Shown: positions 16,976 to 26,317, numbered from the stretch's first letter. The stretch is 64,000 nt of DNA from Alphaproteobacteria bacterium (GCA_028277405.1 JANQGH010000098.1:62001-126000), one strand, 5' to 3'. Notes: generated by a model not told the origin, from the sequence alone. Translations and numbers: made by a program.

Positions 16976-18568
16976 ATGTCGTCAACGGAACCGATAGCAA
17001 CGCCGACACGTTCTGGCACCAGCGCCGTTCTGGCAATGACGACGATCTGCATGCTGGTTGTCGGTTTCAACACTACGGCCGTTGCGACAATCCTGCCCAA
17101 CATCAAGGCCGAACTCGATCTCACACCGGCGGAACTGCAGTGGGTTATGGCGATCTATACGGTTGCCAGCGCCACATTCATTTCGATTCTCAGCCGTCTG
17201 GGCGACATAGCGGGCAAGATGGGCGTGTTCCTTTTCGGAATAGTGATTTTCGCCCTCGGTTCGGCTTCGGTTCTGTTCTCGGAAAACGCATTTCTGTTGC
17301 TCGTCGGACGATGCGCGCAGGGCATTGGCGGGGCTGCGTTGTTTGGAACCTCGCTGACCGTGCTCACTGCTGCGACGCCGGAGGAACGGCGTGGCGCAGT
17401 CATCGGGTTTTGGGGCGCAGTTGCGGGCCTATCGCTCAGCGTCGGTCCCATCGTGGGCGGTGCATTTGCAACCTATCTCAGCTGGCGGGCGATATTCACG
17501 GCCGATTTGGTGTTGCTTGCCGCCGCCTTTGTCATCGCCTTGCATGCTCAAAGGCGGCGTTACGTGCCGGATACACGCATGCCGGGGGCGAAACTCGACA
17601 AGGCGGGGGCAATCGCTCTGGTGTTGCTTCTAGGTCCGCTTTCGTTTGCCTTGAGCAGCGGCGAGAGCCAGGGTTGGACAAGCATGCAGACGCTTCTGCC
17701 GCTGGTCGTGTCCGCTCTTGCAGCAGTCCTGCTGATCTTGACCGCGCGAAGAAGCGACGACCCATTGATTGAACTGCGCTATTTCCGGCATCGCCGATAC
17801 GTCATGGCCGGTGCGGGTATGTTCATTGCCGGGTTTGCGCTGCTGTGCTTCTTTGTCTTTTTTGGTGTCTTCGTCCAGTCGCCCGACGCCTTTGGGTATA
17901 GTGCCATGCGTGCCGGGCTGGCGGCCGCGCCGCTGAGCGCAGCCATATTTATCGCCTCGTTCGTAGCACCCCGCCTGCTGGCGCCATACAGTTTTCACTG
18001 GCCAATTGTTTTTGCCATGGCGGCGATGGCCGTTGGTTCCTTTCTGCTGTCCATGACCAGCAGCACAGCGAGCTACTCTGAGATCTGGTGGAAGCTGGTC
18101 ATCATCGGAGCCGGGCTGGGCATGTGCTTCTCGCTCTTGCCGCGGCTTGGGATGCGGCTCTTGCCCGATGAACATGCCGGACAGGGGTCAGGCGTTATCA
18201 GTGCGTTCCTCTATTTCGGAGCAACCTTGGGAACCGTGGTCGGCGGCGTCGCAGAGGCGGTTACAACGCGGTCAGGGCTCTCTGAGGTCATTGCCGCGCT
18301 GCCGCAAGGGTCAATGCAACGTGCGGATCTTGCGCACGCTCTGACCCATGGATCTCCGAGCACGGTGCAGCATTTGATCTCCGGCCTTGACGCTGGCAGC
18401 GGAACGGCCCTCGCCAGTGCCTTGCGTGACCTCCAAGCCAGTGCATTCGACAGCGCAATGCTGGTCGCTGCGGTCGGGGCCACCGTCGGCTTGCTTCTTG
18501 CCCTCTGGCTGCTGAGGGGGCCGGTGCCGCCCCTCCGTGACGCCATGAGGTTCACGCAAAAAGGCTAA
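16976..18568 (+). CDS. MFS efflux transporter, DHA2 (14-helix) type
   Basis: Drug:proton antiporter-like inner-membrane protein of 530 aa, with about 14 membrane segments as in the QacA/EmrB group. Conserved features are TTAVATILPNIKAELD in helix 1, the loop SRLGDIAGKMG (motif A), and GRCAQGIGGAALFGTS with VGPIVGGAF (motif C region). A GGGGGA tract lies about 10 bp before the ATG at 16976. Some C-terminal sequence (about 440-490) forms a loop before the last helix. It may export a compound made or activated by the upstream CoA ligase; alternatively it is a stand-alone resistance pump. Confidence 0.87.
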   Translation: MSSTEPIATPTRSGTSAVLAMTTICMLVVGFNTTAVATILPNIKAELDLTPAELQWVMAIYTVASATFISILSRLGDIAGKMGVFLFGIVIFALGSASVLFSENAFLLLVGRCAQGIGGAALFGTSLTVLTAATPEERRGAVIGFWGAVAGLSLSVGPIVGGAFATYLSWRAIFTADLVLLAAAFVIALHAQRRRYVPDTRMPGAKLDKAGAIALVLLLGPLSFALSSGESQGWTSMQTLLPLVVSALAAVLLILTARRSDDPLIELRYFRHRRYVMAGAGMFIAGFALLCFFVFFGVFVQSPDAFGYSAMRAGLAAAPLSAAIFIASFVAPRLLAPYSFHWPIVFAMAAMAVGSFLLSMTSSTASYSEIWWKLVIIGAGLGMCFSLLPRLGMRLLPDEHAGQGSGVISAFLYFGATLGTVVGGVAEAVTTRSGLSEVIAALPQGSMQRADLAHALTHGSPSTVQHLISGLDAGSGTALASALRDLQASAFDSAMLVAAVGATVGLLLALWLLRGPVPPLRDAMRFTQKG

Positions 18569-18655
18569 ACCACTCCGCTCTGTTTTCTCTCTTGCCAGTC
18601 AATCGGCTGAACGGCGTCATCGGTTCGACCTCCAGCGGCCGTCCGACCCCTTCGA

Positions 18656-19573
18656 TCAATCCTGATCGAGATAGATCTTGATGATCTCGCCCAACATCGC
18701 CAGAGCGTCGTCGCGCGAGCGCTGAAAGCTGTTGCGCCCGATGATCGAGCCGTTACCGCCGCCGTCACGTATCGCGCGGATATCGTTGTAGAGGGCATCC
18801 TCACCCTTCTCCGCCCCGCCGGAGAAGATCATCAGCCGCTTGCCGTTGAAGGCGCATTGCACGATGTGGCGGATGCGCGCCGTCGCCGTGGAGATATCGA
18901 CATTGGCGGCCTCATAGGCGGCTTTCGCCTCAGGCTGCTCCAGGTGATCGGTCGGGATCTTCACCTTGATGATGTGGGCGCCAAGCAGGGCGGCCATGTG
19001 CGCGCCATAGGCCACGACGTCGATCGCCGTTTCGCCTTCCTTCGACAGAATGCCGCCGCGCGGATAGGACCAGACGACGACTGCCAGCCCCTTGGCCCGC
19101 GCCTCTTCCGCGGCCGCCCGCACCTCCTCCATCATCTCGAATTGGTGTTCGGAGGCAGGATAGATCGTGTAGCCGACCGCCGCGCAGCCAATACGCAGGG
19201 CGTCGTCGACCGTGGCCGTGATCGCCTGATCCTTTTCCGTCGCCAGGCTGTTGCTGCTGTTCGCCTTCAGGATCAAGGGTATGTCGCCGGCAAAAGTGTC
19301 AGCACCCGTTTCGAGCAGGCCGAGCGGTGCGGCCAGGGCATTGAGACCCGCATCGATCGCAAGCTGATACAGGTAGTGCGGATCGTAGGCCGGCGGGTTG
19401 CCGGCAAAACTGCGCGCGGGCCCGTGCTCAAAACCCTGATCCACCGGCAGGATCAGCATGCGACCCGTGCCGCCCAACCGGCCCTGCATCAAGATGCGGG
19501 CGAGGTTGGCCTTGCTGCCCGGATTGTCGCTCTCGTAATTGGCCAGAATGCGCTTAACAGTGTCCGTCGGCAT
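18656..19573 (-). CDS. fbaB: class I fructose-bisphosphate aldolase (DhnA/FbaB type)
   Basis: Schiff-base aldolase of 305 aa that interconverts fructose 1,6-bisphosphate with glyceraldehyde 3-phosphate and dihydroxyacetone phosphate. Family landmarks are LPVDQGFEHGPARSFA near residue 42, VVWSYPRGG, the likely Schiff-base Lys in HIIKVKIPTD, and the phosphate-binding C-terminal segments LMIFSGGAEKG and GSIIGRNSFQR. The ATG at 19573 is preferred because GAGGT lies 8 bp upstream; upstream in-frame starts would add a poorly conserved extension. It is monocistronic as far as I can see. Confidence 0.92.
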   Translation of the reverse strand: MPTDTVKRILANYESDNPGSKANLARILMQGRLGGTGRMLILPVDQGFEHGPARSFAGNPPAYDPHYLYQLAIDAGLNALAAPLGLLETGADTFAGDIPLILKANSSNSLATEKDQAITATVDDALRIGCAAVGYTIYPASEHQFEMMEEVRAAAEEARAKGLAVVVWSYPRGGILSKEGETAIDVVAYGAHMAALLGAHIIKVKIPTDHLEQPEAKAAYEAANVDISTATARIRHIVQCAFNGKRLMIFSGGAEKGEDALYNDIRAIRDGGGNGSIIGRNSFQRSRDDALAMLGEIIKIYLDQD

Positions 19574-19916
19574 GTGTTCGACCTCGTCCCCCAGTGGATG
19601 GCTGCGCCGATACCGCTGATCCAGCACCAGCATCGGGCGAATTCAAGCGAGGATACAGCCGCGCTACGCGTCTGTCTAAGGCAGTTGTCTTCCCGCCTAT
19701 ACCGGACAGGCTGTTTCTTGAAGACCAAGACAGTTTGCCGCATGAGGTCTCTCGACATTGGTCGATCGACACTGGACGCGGATGGGGTCGCCCCACACTT
19801 GGTCGGGAGCCTTCAATCAAGCGATCGGGTCGCTGCCGTTGGTTGCCGCTGACAAAATCGTCCCGATCAGAGATTCTGTTGTGGTAATTTTTCCCACAGT
19901 GCGCTATTGCGTCTGG
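19574..19916. other. 343-bp divergent intergenic region
   Basis: This stretch separates the minus-strand aldolase from the plus-strand DUF6502 gene and must hold both promoters. I find no convincing gene, palindrome or terminator in it. Short in-frame extensions of both genes into it lack ribosome-binding sites. Confidence 0.5.
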
Positions 19917-20783
19917 ATGACCGAGCGACCGGAAGCGGACGACGAGCCTATTGGCGACGCGCTGAGGATGCTCTTGCGTCCCCTGGCAAAGCTGATGATC
20001 ACCAAGGGTGTCACGGCGCCAGCCCTCTATGCCTTACTGAAGGAGGTTTGCGTTGAGGTCGCCAGCGACGATTTCGGGCTGGAAGGCAAACCGCCGACGG
20101 ACAGCCGGGTCAGCGTTCTGACGGGTGTTCATCGCAAGGATGTTCGGCAAATTCGCCAGGAGAGAGATGAGGCCGGCCACGCCGCCGATCGGTCCGTGAG
20201 CCTTATGACGACCGTGGTTGGCCGATGGCTTGCCGGCCCGAAAACGGTCAGTCGCGACGGACGGCCCATGCCGCTGCCCCGAAATTCCGAGACGGGACCG
20301 TCGTTCGACGCGCTGGTTCGCGACGTCAGCACGGATGTTCGGCCGCGCACCGTTCTTGACGAACTGATGCGACGCGGCGTGGTGGATTTGGACGAGGCCG
20401 GCGATCAGGTCAGCCTGCGGGTCGACGCGATGGTGCCGCGGGCCTCGGACGACGAGCGCATGCATTTTCTCGCCCGAAACGTCAGCGACCACTTGGCGGC
20501 GGCCGTTGCCAACGTCATGAGCGGGGAAAGCACCCCGCCCTTCCTGGAGCGTGCGGTATTCTACAACAATCTCGCCACCGCCTCGGTTGACGAGATCGAG
20601 GCGCGGTCGCGGGTCCTGGCCGCCGAGGTGCTTACCAAGCTGAATCGGCTGGCTTTCTCGCGCCAGAGCGCCGATAACGCCGCCGATGCCTTTGCGCGCG
20701 ACAGCACGTCCAACGAGCGCTTTCGTTTCGGCATCTATTTCTACCGGGAGGATGAGGCGGGCACCGGCGATGAACGAGACTAG
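19917..20783 (+). CDS. DUF6502 family protein
   Basis: Uncharacterised protein of 288 aa. The N-terminal segment LRPLAKLMITKGVTAPALYALLKEV is typical of DUF6502 and resembles a winged-helix DNA-binding start, followed by SVLTGVHRKDVRQI, which could be a recognition helix. It ends about 9 bp before a DUF5666 lipoprotein gene, a pairing seen in other proteobacteria. No enzyme motif or membrane segment is visible. A regulatory role is inferred from the helix pattern only. The ATG at 19917 starts the conserved part. Confidence 0.78.
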   Translation: MTERPEADDEPIGDALRMLLRPLAKLMITKGVTAPALYALLKEVCVEVASDDFGLEGKPPTDSRVSVLTGVHRKDVRQIRQERDEAGHAADRSVSLMTTVVGRWLAGPKTVSRDGRPMPLPRNSETGPSFDALVRDVSTDVRPRTVLDELMRRGVVDLDEAGDQVSLRVDAMVPRASDDERMHFLARNVSDHLAAAVANVMSGESTPPFLERAVFYNNLATASVDEIEARSRVLAAEVLTKLNRLAFSRQSADNAADAFARDSTSNERFRFGIYFYREDEAGTGDERD

Positions 20784-20792
20784 GGGGGCGGT

Positions 20793-21797
20793 ATGACCGT
20801 GTTCGTCAGCCGGCGCGCAGTATTGTTGGGCATAGGCGCGCTAGCACTCGCGTCGTGCGCGCCGACCGGACCAGAGCCTCGCAACGTCGAGGTCGCCGAT
20901 CGACCGTCGGAAGGCGGCATCGGGGGCACCGGGATCATCGGCATCCTGAACGATCCTGCGACCCTGTCGATCAACGGCCTCGACTTGGCGGCGGCCCCTG
21001 ATCTTGAGGTCCGTGACATCTTCGGACAAAGGCAACTTGCCGATCTTGCGGCGGGCCAGGCACTGAATGTCGAGGCGTACAGTGACGCGGACGGCATGTT
21101 GGTCGCGCAGTCGATCGGTGTCACCTATCCGCTGATCGGCCCGATCGACGCAGTGACGGACGACGGCTTCCGTGTCCTCGGTGTCGAGGTGGAGGTCGAG
21201 CCGGGCGCCCCGATCGTGGGTCCTGATGGCGTCGAGTTCGTGCCGGCGCCGGGACAGCAGGTTGCGGTCTCCGGTGTCTGGCGTGACGATGATGTGGTCG
21301 CCACCAGGGTCGATCTGCTCGATACGACCACCACGCCCGTCGTCATCGCTGGCGAGGTGAAGCCGGGACAGACGCCGGATAGCGTTCGGCTTGGCACTGT
21401 GGAATTGGCTCTGCCTGCGGATGCGCCATCGCCGAGGGTCGGCAGCTTCGTTACGGCGATCGGTGAACCGCAAGGCGGTGTGTTGAGTGTCGAGCGGCTG
21501 GAAGCCGGCCGCTTCGCAGGCAGCGTGGCACCCCTCACCAGGCTGTCGGTCGAGGGCTATCTGGAACCGATCACGGTGGCCCCCGGATACGCTATCGCCG
21601 GCCTGGGCCACAGTTTCGACGATGAGGCGGTTCTCGATGCCTTGGCGTCCAGCCGCGCCCTCTATGTCGGGCCGTATGACGGCGATTTCCGCGTCGCTCT
21701 GGGCCTGCGGCTGCCTGAGGGTTTCGACGCCAGGCGGGCCCTGCTGGCCAGCGTGGGCGACGGTTTCGCCCCGGAGGCGGCTGTTCCAACCCGTTAG
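20793..21797 (+). CDS. DUF5666-containing predicted lipoprotein
   Basis: Exported protein of 334 aa. A twin-Arg-like SRRAVLLGIGALALASC leader ends in a lipobox (LASC), so Cys about residue 22 would be lipidated. The mature part has repeated short beta modules of DUF5666 type, for example GPIDAVTDDGFRVLGVEV and VAVSGVWRDDDVVATRV, which form OB-like barrels. A GGGGGGC tract precedes the ATG. Close spacing to the DUF6502 gene indicates one operon. Function is unknown; the fold suggests a binding or structural role at the envelope. Confidence 0.82.
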   Translation: MTVFVSRRAVLLGIGALALASCAPTGPEPRNVEVADRPSEGGIGGTGIIGILNDPATLSINGLDLAAAPDLEVRDIFGQRQLADLAAGQALNVEAYSDADGMLVAQSIGVTYPLIGPIDAVTDDGFRVLGVEVEVEPGAPIVGPDGVEFVPAPGQQVAVSGVWRDDDVVATRVDLLDTTTTPVVIAGEVKPGQTPDSVRLGTVELALPADAPSPRVGSFVTAIGEPQGGVLSVERLEAGRFAGSVAPLTRLSVEGYLEPITVAPGYAIAGLGHSFDDEAVLDALASSRALYVGPYDGDFRVALGLRLPEGFDARRALLASVGDGFAPEAAVPTR

Positions 21798-21820
21798 ACG
21801 GGGCCGCCTGTCAAAGGCCT

Positions 21821-22921
21821 CTAATAGATCGCCTGCTCGCTCTCCGGATCGAACAGGTGCAAATGCGCCAGATTGAAGCCGATGGCTGCCCTGTCACCGG
21901 GCGCCGGCAGATTGCTGTCCACCGCCTTGCCCGTGATCTCCCGGTCGCCGATATCGAGCATCAGCAGGCTTTCTGAGCCCAGCGGTTCGACGACGCCGAC
22001 GGTAGCGCGGGCTCGCCAGTCTTCCGGCAGCGCCGCTAGCGCCTCGCCGGCGACCACATGTTCCGGCCGAAGGCCCGCCGTGACCCTACGTCCATCGGCC
22101 AAGGCGCCGGAGCCGTTGCGCGGCGGCACGGGCACATCGATGCCGCCCGGCATTTCCAGGCGCGGCTGGCCGTCCTTGTGGCGGATCGTGGCCTCGATCA
22201 GGTTCATTTCCGGGCTGCCGATAAAGCCGGCGACGAACAGGTTGGCGGGCTGGCGGAACACTTCCAGGGGCGTGCCGATCTGCTGGATCACGCCGTCGCG
22301 CATGATCACGATCCGGTCCGCCAAGGTCATGGCTTCGACCTGGTCGTGCGTCACATAGATCACGGTCGTCTGCACCTTCTGATGCAGCTTCTTGATTTCC
22401 ACCCGCATGGAGCTGCGCAGCTTCGCATCCAGGTTCGACAACGGCTCGTCGAACAGAAACACTTGCGGGTCGCGGACGATGGCCCGCCCCATGGCAACGC
22501 GCTGGCGCTGGCCGCCGGACAGTTCGGCCGGGCGCCGCTCCAGCAACTCCTCCAGACCCAGGATCCTGGCCGCCTCGCGCACGCGCTGTTCCTGTTCCGC
22601 CTTGGGAAGCTTGGCCGCGCGCAGCCCGAAGGCGATGTTGCGCGCCACGGTCATGTGGGGATAGAGCGCGTAGTTCTGGAACACCATGGCGATGTTGCGG
22701 TGCTTGGGCTCGACATTGTTGACCACCCGGTCGCCGATCCGGATTTCGCCGGACGTGATGTCCTCCAGCCCCGCGATCATGCGCAGCATGGTCGACTTGC
22801 CGCAGCCCGAGGGGCCGACCAGCACGACGAACTCGTTGTGCTGCACCTCGAGATCCAGCCCGTGCACCACCTGCACGCTGCCATACCGCTTTACAACATT
22901 GCGGATCGAAACCTGTGCCAC
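21821..22921 (-). CDS. sugar ABC transporter ATP-binding protein (UgpC/MalK type)
   Basis: ATPase subunit of 366 aa that should power the sugar importer encoded just upstream. Walker A is GPSGCGKST, the signature LSGGQRQRVAMGRA, Walker B VFLFDEPLSNLDAKLR, with the switch His in VTHDQVEAMTLADR. The C-terminal third is the TOBE/OB regulatory domain typical of the MalK-UgpC group. The GTG at 22921 gives MAQVSIRNVVKRYG, the usual start; a longer open frame to 23362 runs inside the lyase gene and is rejected. It lies 5 bp after the lyase stop and is the last gene of the operon. Confidence 0.95.
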   Translation of the reverse strand: MAQVSIRNVVKRYGSVQVVHGLDLEVQHNEFVVLVGPSGCGKSTMLRMIAGLEDITSGEIRIGDRVVNNVEPKHRNIAMVFQNYALYPHMTVARNIAFGLRAAKLPKAEQEQRVREAARILGLEELLERRPAELSGGQRQRVAMGRAIVRDPQVFLFDEPLSNLDAKLRSSMRVEIKKLHQKVQTTVIYVTHDQVEAMTLADRIVIMRDGVIQQIGTPLEVFRQPANLFVAGFIGSPEMNLIEATIRHKDGQPRLEMPGGIDVPVPPRNGSGALADGRRVTAGLRPEHVVAGEALAALPEDWRARATVGVVEPLGSESLLMLDIGDREITGKAVDSNLPAPGDRAAIGFNLAHLHLFDPESEQAIY

Positions 22922-22926
22922 GTGAT

Positions 22927-24456
22927 TTAACCCCCCGCCGCCGCGCGCCGGTCCGCCGGCTGTTTGGCGATCAAATCGTCCGCCAGGCGCCGCCGCAGAC
23001 TGTTTGCCGCCTGCCGCCTCTCCCGGTCCGCCGTAAGGGCCGCCGCTTGTTGATCCAGCGATTGGCGATAGCCCGCCAGGCTGGTGGCCAGCGCCTTCGG
23101 CCCCGGACCGCCCGGCCGTTCGCGAACGCCAACGAAGTGCTCCGGCGATATGAACCTGGCAAAGTCTCTTGCCGTCAGTTGGGTCTGCCTGCCGGTCGCG
23201 TCCTGGAAGAAGCCCTTGAAGGCCTCGAAGCCAAGACCGGACAGACCGCCTCCTTGGGCGATCACGGCCTGGCTGACGGCGGCCGCCACCTCGTGCGCCT
23301 CGCGGAACGACAGGCCCTCGTGTCGAACGAGACTGTCGGCCAGCTCGGTGATCGTGATGCAACTGGCGTCGATCAGCCGGTTCACGGCGGCGTCATCCGC
23401 CTCCACCGCATCGACAAATCCGCCGAACAGGCGCAACATGCGGTCGCCGGAGGCAAACGCGTCGTAGCCGGCGTTCTGCACCTCGCCCTCGCTGTCGTTC
23501 ATGTCCATGAACGGTGTGTTGCGCATGGTATCGACAATCATGTCGCAGCGCCCGACGGTCAGCGAGGCCAGCAGGCGCATATGCTCCACCGGCACCGGAT
23601 TGCGCTTTTGCGGCATGATGGAACTGATCTGGACGTACGCGTTCGGCACATAAAGCTGCGCGGTCTCGAACGCCGTCCAATGGGCCAGCTCTTGCGTCAC
23701 GCGGCCCAGATTGACGAACAGCACCTTGATCGCGCTGTAGACGGCCAGCACATAGTCGACCGCGGCGATGCAGCCATAGGCGTTTTCCTTCACCCGCGCA
23801 AAGCCCAGCAGTTCGGCCATGCGCGGCCGGTCGATGGGGAACCCGGTGGTCGTGATTGCCGCCGCACCCATCGGGCAGTCGTCCAGGCCGTCGCGTGCCT
23901 GCGCCAACCTGTCGCCGTCGCGCAACAGCATCTCGATCACGGCGCCGAGAAAATGGCCCAGCGTCGTCGGCTGGGCCGGTTGGCCGTGGGTGAAGGCGAC
24001 AATGATGGTGCCCGCTTCCGCCTCCGCCTTGTCCAGCAGGCGGTCAATGGTATCGATCAAACGGCCGCGCAGGCCGTCCAGATGCTCCGCCAGGCGTAGC
24101 TTGAACAGCGTGTGGTCCATGTCGTTGCGGCTGCGCCCGGTATGCAGCCGGCCGCCCAGTTCCGGGCCCAGGCGGCGCTTCAGTTCCGTCTCGATGTGGA
24201 AAAACAGATCCTCAACCTCGCCGGTATAGGTCAACGCCTCCAGATCGGTCTCCGACGCGATTGCATCCAGCGTCTGCAGGATTGCGGCGGCCGACGCCTC
24301 GTCCAGAATGCCGGTCTCGGCCAGCATGATGGCGTGGGCCTGATTGATCGCGGCCAGGCCTTCGGCGAACTGCCGTTTGGTAATGTCGAACAGGGGGGCC
24401 AGCACCGTGTCCTTGTAGACCGGGTCCGGGAACACGCTGTCGTCGGTGCGCGTCAT
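22927..24456 (-). CDS. argininosuccinate-lyase-like fumarase/aspartase superfamily enzyme
   Basis: A 509-aa lyase. The superfamily signature is SSIMPQKRNP (about residues 280-289), which carries the catalytic Ser loop. GRLHTGRSRNDMDHT and FTHGQPAQPTT hold the substrate-binding and catalytic His segments of ArgH. Position is unusual: it lies between the permease and ATPase genes of a sugar importer, with 4-5 bp spacing on both sides. That makes a housekeeping role in arginine synthesis doubtful. It may cleave or form a C-N bond in the imported compound, like other ArgH paralogues. The C-terminus is about 40 residues longer than typical ArgH and Arg/Ala-rich. Confidence 0.85.
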   Translation of the reverse strand: MTRTDDSVFPDPVYKDTVLAPLFDITKRQFAEGLAAINQAHAIMLAETGILDEASAAAILQTLDAIASETDLEALTYTGEVEDLFFHIETELKRRLGPELGGRLHTGRSRNDMDHTLFKLRLAEHLDGLRGRLIDTIDRLLDKAEAEAGTIIVAFTHGQPAQPTTLGHFLGAVIEMLLRDGDRLAQARDGLDDCPMGAAAITTTGFPIDRPRMAELLGFARVKENAYGCIAAVDYVLAVYSAIKVLFVNLGRVTQELAHWTAFETAQLYVPNAYVQISSIMPQKRNPVPVEHMRLLASLTVGRCDMIVDTMRNTPFMDMNDSEGEVQNAGYDAFASGDRMLRLFGGFVDAVEADDAAVNRLIDASCITITELADSLVRHEGLSFREAHEVAAAVSQAVIAQGGGLSGLGFEAFKGFFQDATGRQTQLTARDFARFISPEHFVGVRERPGGPGPKALATSLAGYRQSLDQQAAALTADRERRQAANSLRRRLADDLIAKQPADRRAAAGG

Positions 24457-24460
24457 CCGA

Positions 24461-25342
24461 TCAGCCCTTCAAGCCGGTCAGCACGACACCACGGATGATG
24501 TAGCGCTGGAAGATCAGGAACACGATCAGGGTCGGGATGGTCGCCAGGCTGGCGCCGGTCATGATCAGTTCCCAGGCCACATCCGCCTCGTCGGCGAAGG
24601 ACGAGAGGCCGACGGGAACGGTGTAGAGGTCCGCGGTCGATGTGGCGATCAAGGGCCAGATAAAGGCCGTCCAGTTGCCCAGAAAGACGAAGATCGCCAG
24701 CGCCGACAGGGCCGGTGTGACCAGCGGCATGGCCACCTGCCACCAGATCTGGAACTCGTTCAGGCCGTCGATGCGGGCGGCATGGATGAAGTCGTCCGGC
24801 ACGCTTTCGAAGAACTGGCGCATCAGGAACGTGCCGAAGCCGGTCATCATGCCCGGAAACATGATGCCCCAGTACGTATCGAGCCAACCGAACGTACGTG
24901 CCATGTTGTACCAGGGGATGATCAGCATCTCGGTCGGGATCATCAAGGTGGACAGGATGGCGACGAAGACGATCGCCCGTCCCTTGAAGCGGAATTTGCA
25001 CAGGGTGTAGCCGACCAGGCTGTCGAAAAACACGACCGACGCCGTGGTCGCGATCGCAACGATCAGAGAGTTGATGAACCAGCGATAAAACCGACCGTCG
25101 GCCAGGACGTAGGTGTAGTTCTCCAGCGTCGGCTCATTGGGGATCAGGTTCAGGTCGTAGATCTCGTGCGGGAACTTCAGCGAGGTCGACAGCATGAAGA
25201 CCAGCGGCATCACCATCGCGATGCCGCCCATCATCAAGATCGTCCAGGCGACGATGCGGCCTGGCCGTATCGGCTTGTCGCCCCGGAACAGCCCGACCCG
25301 CGTCGAGCCGGCTGCCCCGGTGCCGATGGCGTCGGCGGTCAT
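24461..25342 (-). CDS. carbohydrate ABC transporter permease (MalG-like)
   Basis: Inner-membrane subunit of 293 aa with six predicted helices. The EAA loop (EFQIWWQVAMPLVTPAL, preceded by DDFIHAARIDG) contacts the ATPase, and the C-terminus QRYIIRGVVLTGLKG is the usual MalG-type ending. The start overlaps the upstream permease stop by 4 bp (ATGA). It forms the translocation pore with the next permease. Confidence 0.94.
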   Translation of the reverse strand: MTADAIGTGAAGSTRVGLFRGDKPIRPGRIVAWTILMMGGIAMVMPLVFMLSTSLKFPHEIYDLNLIPNEPTLENYTYVLADGRFYRWFINSLIVAIATTASVVFFDSLVGYTLCKFRFKGRAIVFVAILSTLMIPTEMLIIPWYNMARTFGWLDTYWGIMFPGMMTGFGTFLMRQFFESVPDDFIHAARIDGLNEFQIWWQVAMPLVTPALSALAIFVFLGNWTAFIWPLIATSTADLYTVPVGLSSFADEADVAWELIMTGASLATIPTLIVFLIFQRYIIRGVVLTGLKG

Positions 25343-26235
25343 CGTCCCCTCAACAGCCGAAGCTGGATCAGCGTGATGATCAGCAAGATCAGGAACAAGA
25401 TCACGGTCTGCGCGGTCGCGTAGCCCATGTTGAACGCGTCAAACCCGGTCTCGTAGATGTAAAGCACAATGGGCTTGGTCGAATTCAGCGGCCCGCCGTC
25501 GCCCTGCGGCGTCATGTTGAAGACCTGGTCGAAGATTCTGAGAAAGCCGATCGAGCTGATCACGACCAGAAAGACGACCGTCGGGCGCAGCAGGGGGATC
25601 GTAATCTCGGTCAGGATCTGCCATTTGCCGGCGCCGTCGATGCGTGCGGCCTCGTAATAGCTGCTGGGGATGGCGCGCAGCCCGGCCAGGAAAATGACGA
25701 TCTGAAAGCCCAGACCCGCCCAGATCGCCGGCGCCAGAATGGCCGGCAGGGCCTGGGTGGTCGAGCGCAGGAACGGCTGCTGCGCAAAGCCCAGGGTCGC
25801 CAGGATGTTGTTGAACGTGCCGATCGGTACCGGTTGGTAGAACCAGCGCCAAACCCACGCCATGGCCACGGCAGTGGTCAGGAAAGGCAGGAAGTACAGC
25901 GCCCGCATGAAACCATGCATGAAGCGCACCTGGTCCAGGTAATAGGCGACCACGAAGGCGATCAGCAGGCTGATCGGGGTGCCCAGCAGGAGATACATGA
26001 ACGTGTTGCCCAGCACCTGCCAGAAGACCGGGTCGTTCCACAGCCGGACATAGTTCTCGAACCAGATGAAGTTCGGGTCCGACAGGACGTCCCAGTCGGT
26101 CAGCGAAATCGCGAACGACTCAAACGTCGGGTAGAAGCGGATGACGCAATAGAAGACGACCGGCACGGCCAGGAAGCCCCAGGCCCAGATCGCCAGCTTT
26201 TGGCCAACGGTCAGACGGTCACGCCACGCGAACAC
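25339..26235 (-). CDS. carbohydrate ABC transporter permease (MalF-like)
   Basis: Inner-membrane subunit of 298 aa with six predicted helices. The EAA loop is SSYYEAARIDGAGKWQILTEI followed by TIPLLRPT, which matches MalF/UgpA-type permeases. Translation starts at GTG 26235, with GGAG nine bases upstream. An 82-bp gap with a GC-rich hairpin separates it from the binding-protein gene. Confidence 0.94.
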   Translation of the reverse strand: MFAWRDRLTVGQKLAIWAWGFLAVPVVFYCVIRFYPTFESFAISLTDWDVLSDPNFIWFENYVRLWNDPVFWQVLGNTFMYLLLGTPISLLIAFVVAYYLDQVRFMHGFMRALYFLPFLTTAVAMAWVWRWFYQPVPIGTFNNILATLGFAQQPFLRSTTQALPAILAPAIWAGLGFQIVIFLAGLRAIPSSYYEAARIDGAGKWQILTEITIPLLRPTVVFLVVISSIGFLRIFDQVFNMTPQGDGGPLNSTKPIVLYIYETGFDAFNMGYATAQTVILFLILLIITLIQLRLLRGR

Positions 26236-26277
26236 TCAGCACGTCTCCAAAAGGCGTCATCTCGTTCCAAAGAATTG

Positions 26278-26303
26278 CGGCCCCGGATGTTACTCCGGGG
26301 CCG
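26278..26303 (-). terminator. GC-rich hairpin between binding-protein and permease genes
   Basis: A 9-bp perfect stem, CGGCCCCGG paired with CCGGGGCCG, encloses an 8-base loop. On the minus strand it follows the binding-protein stop and is trailed by a weak T-rich stretch (CAATTCTTT). Such hairpins often act as attenuators or protect the upstream mRNA, so that more binding protein than permease is made. Confidence 0.6.
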
Positions 26304-26317
26304 TCGTTCAACAACGC

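Noticed and set aside
22922..23362. N-terminal extension of the sugar ABC ATPase
   Set aside because: The added residues overlap the lyase gene in another frame and have no homology; GTG 22921 gives the standard start.
22927..24456. Naming the lyase argH
   Set aside because: Its place inside a sugar importer operon makes a biosynthetic role doubtful, so no symbol is given.
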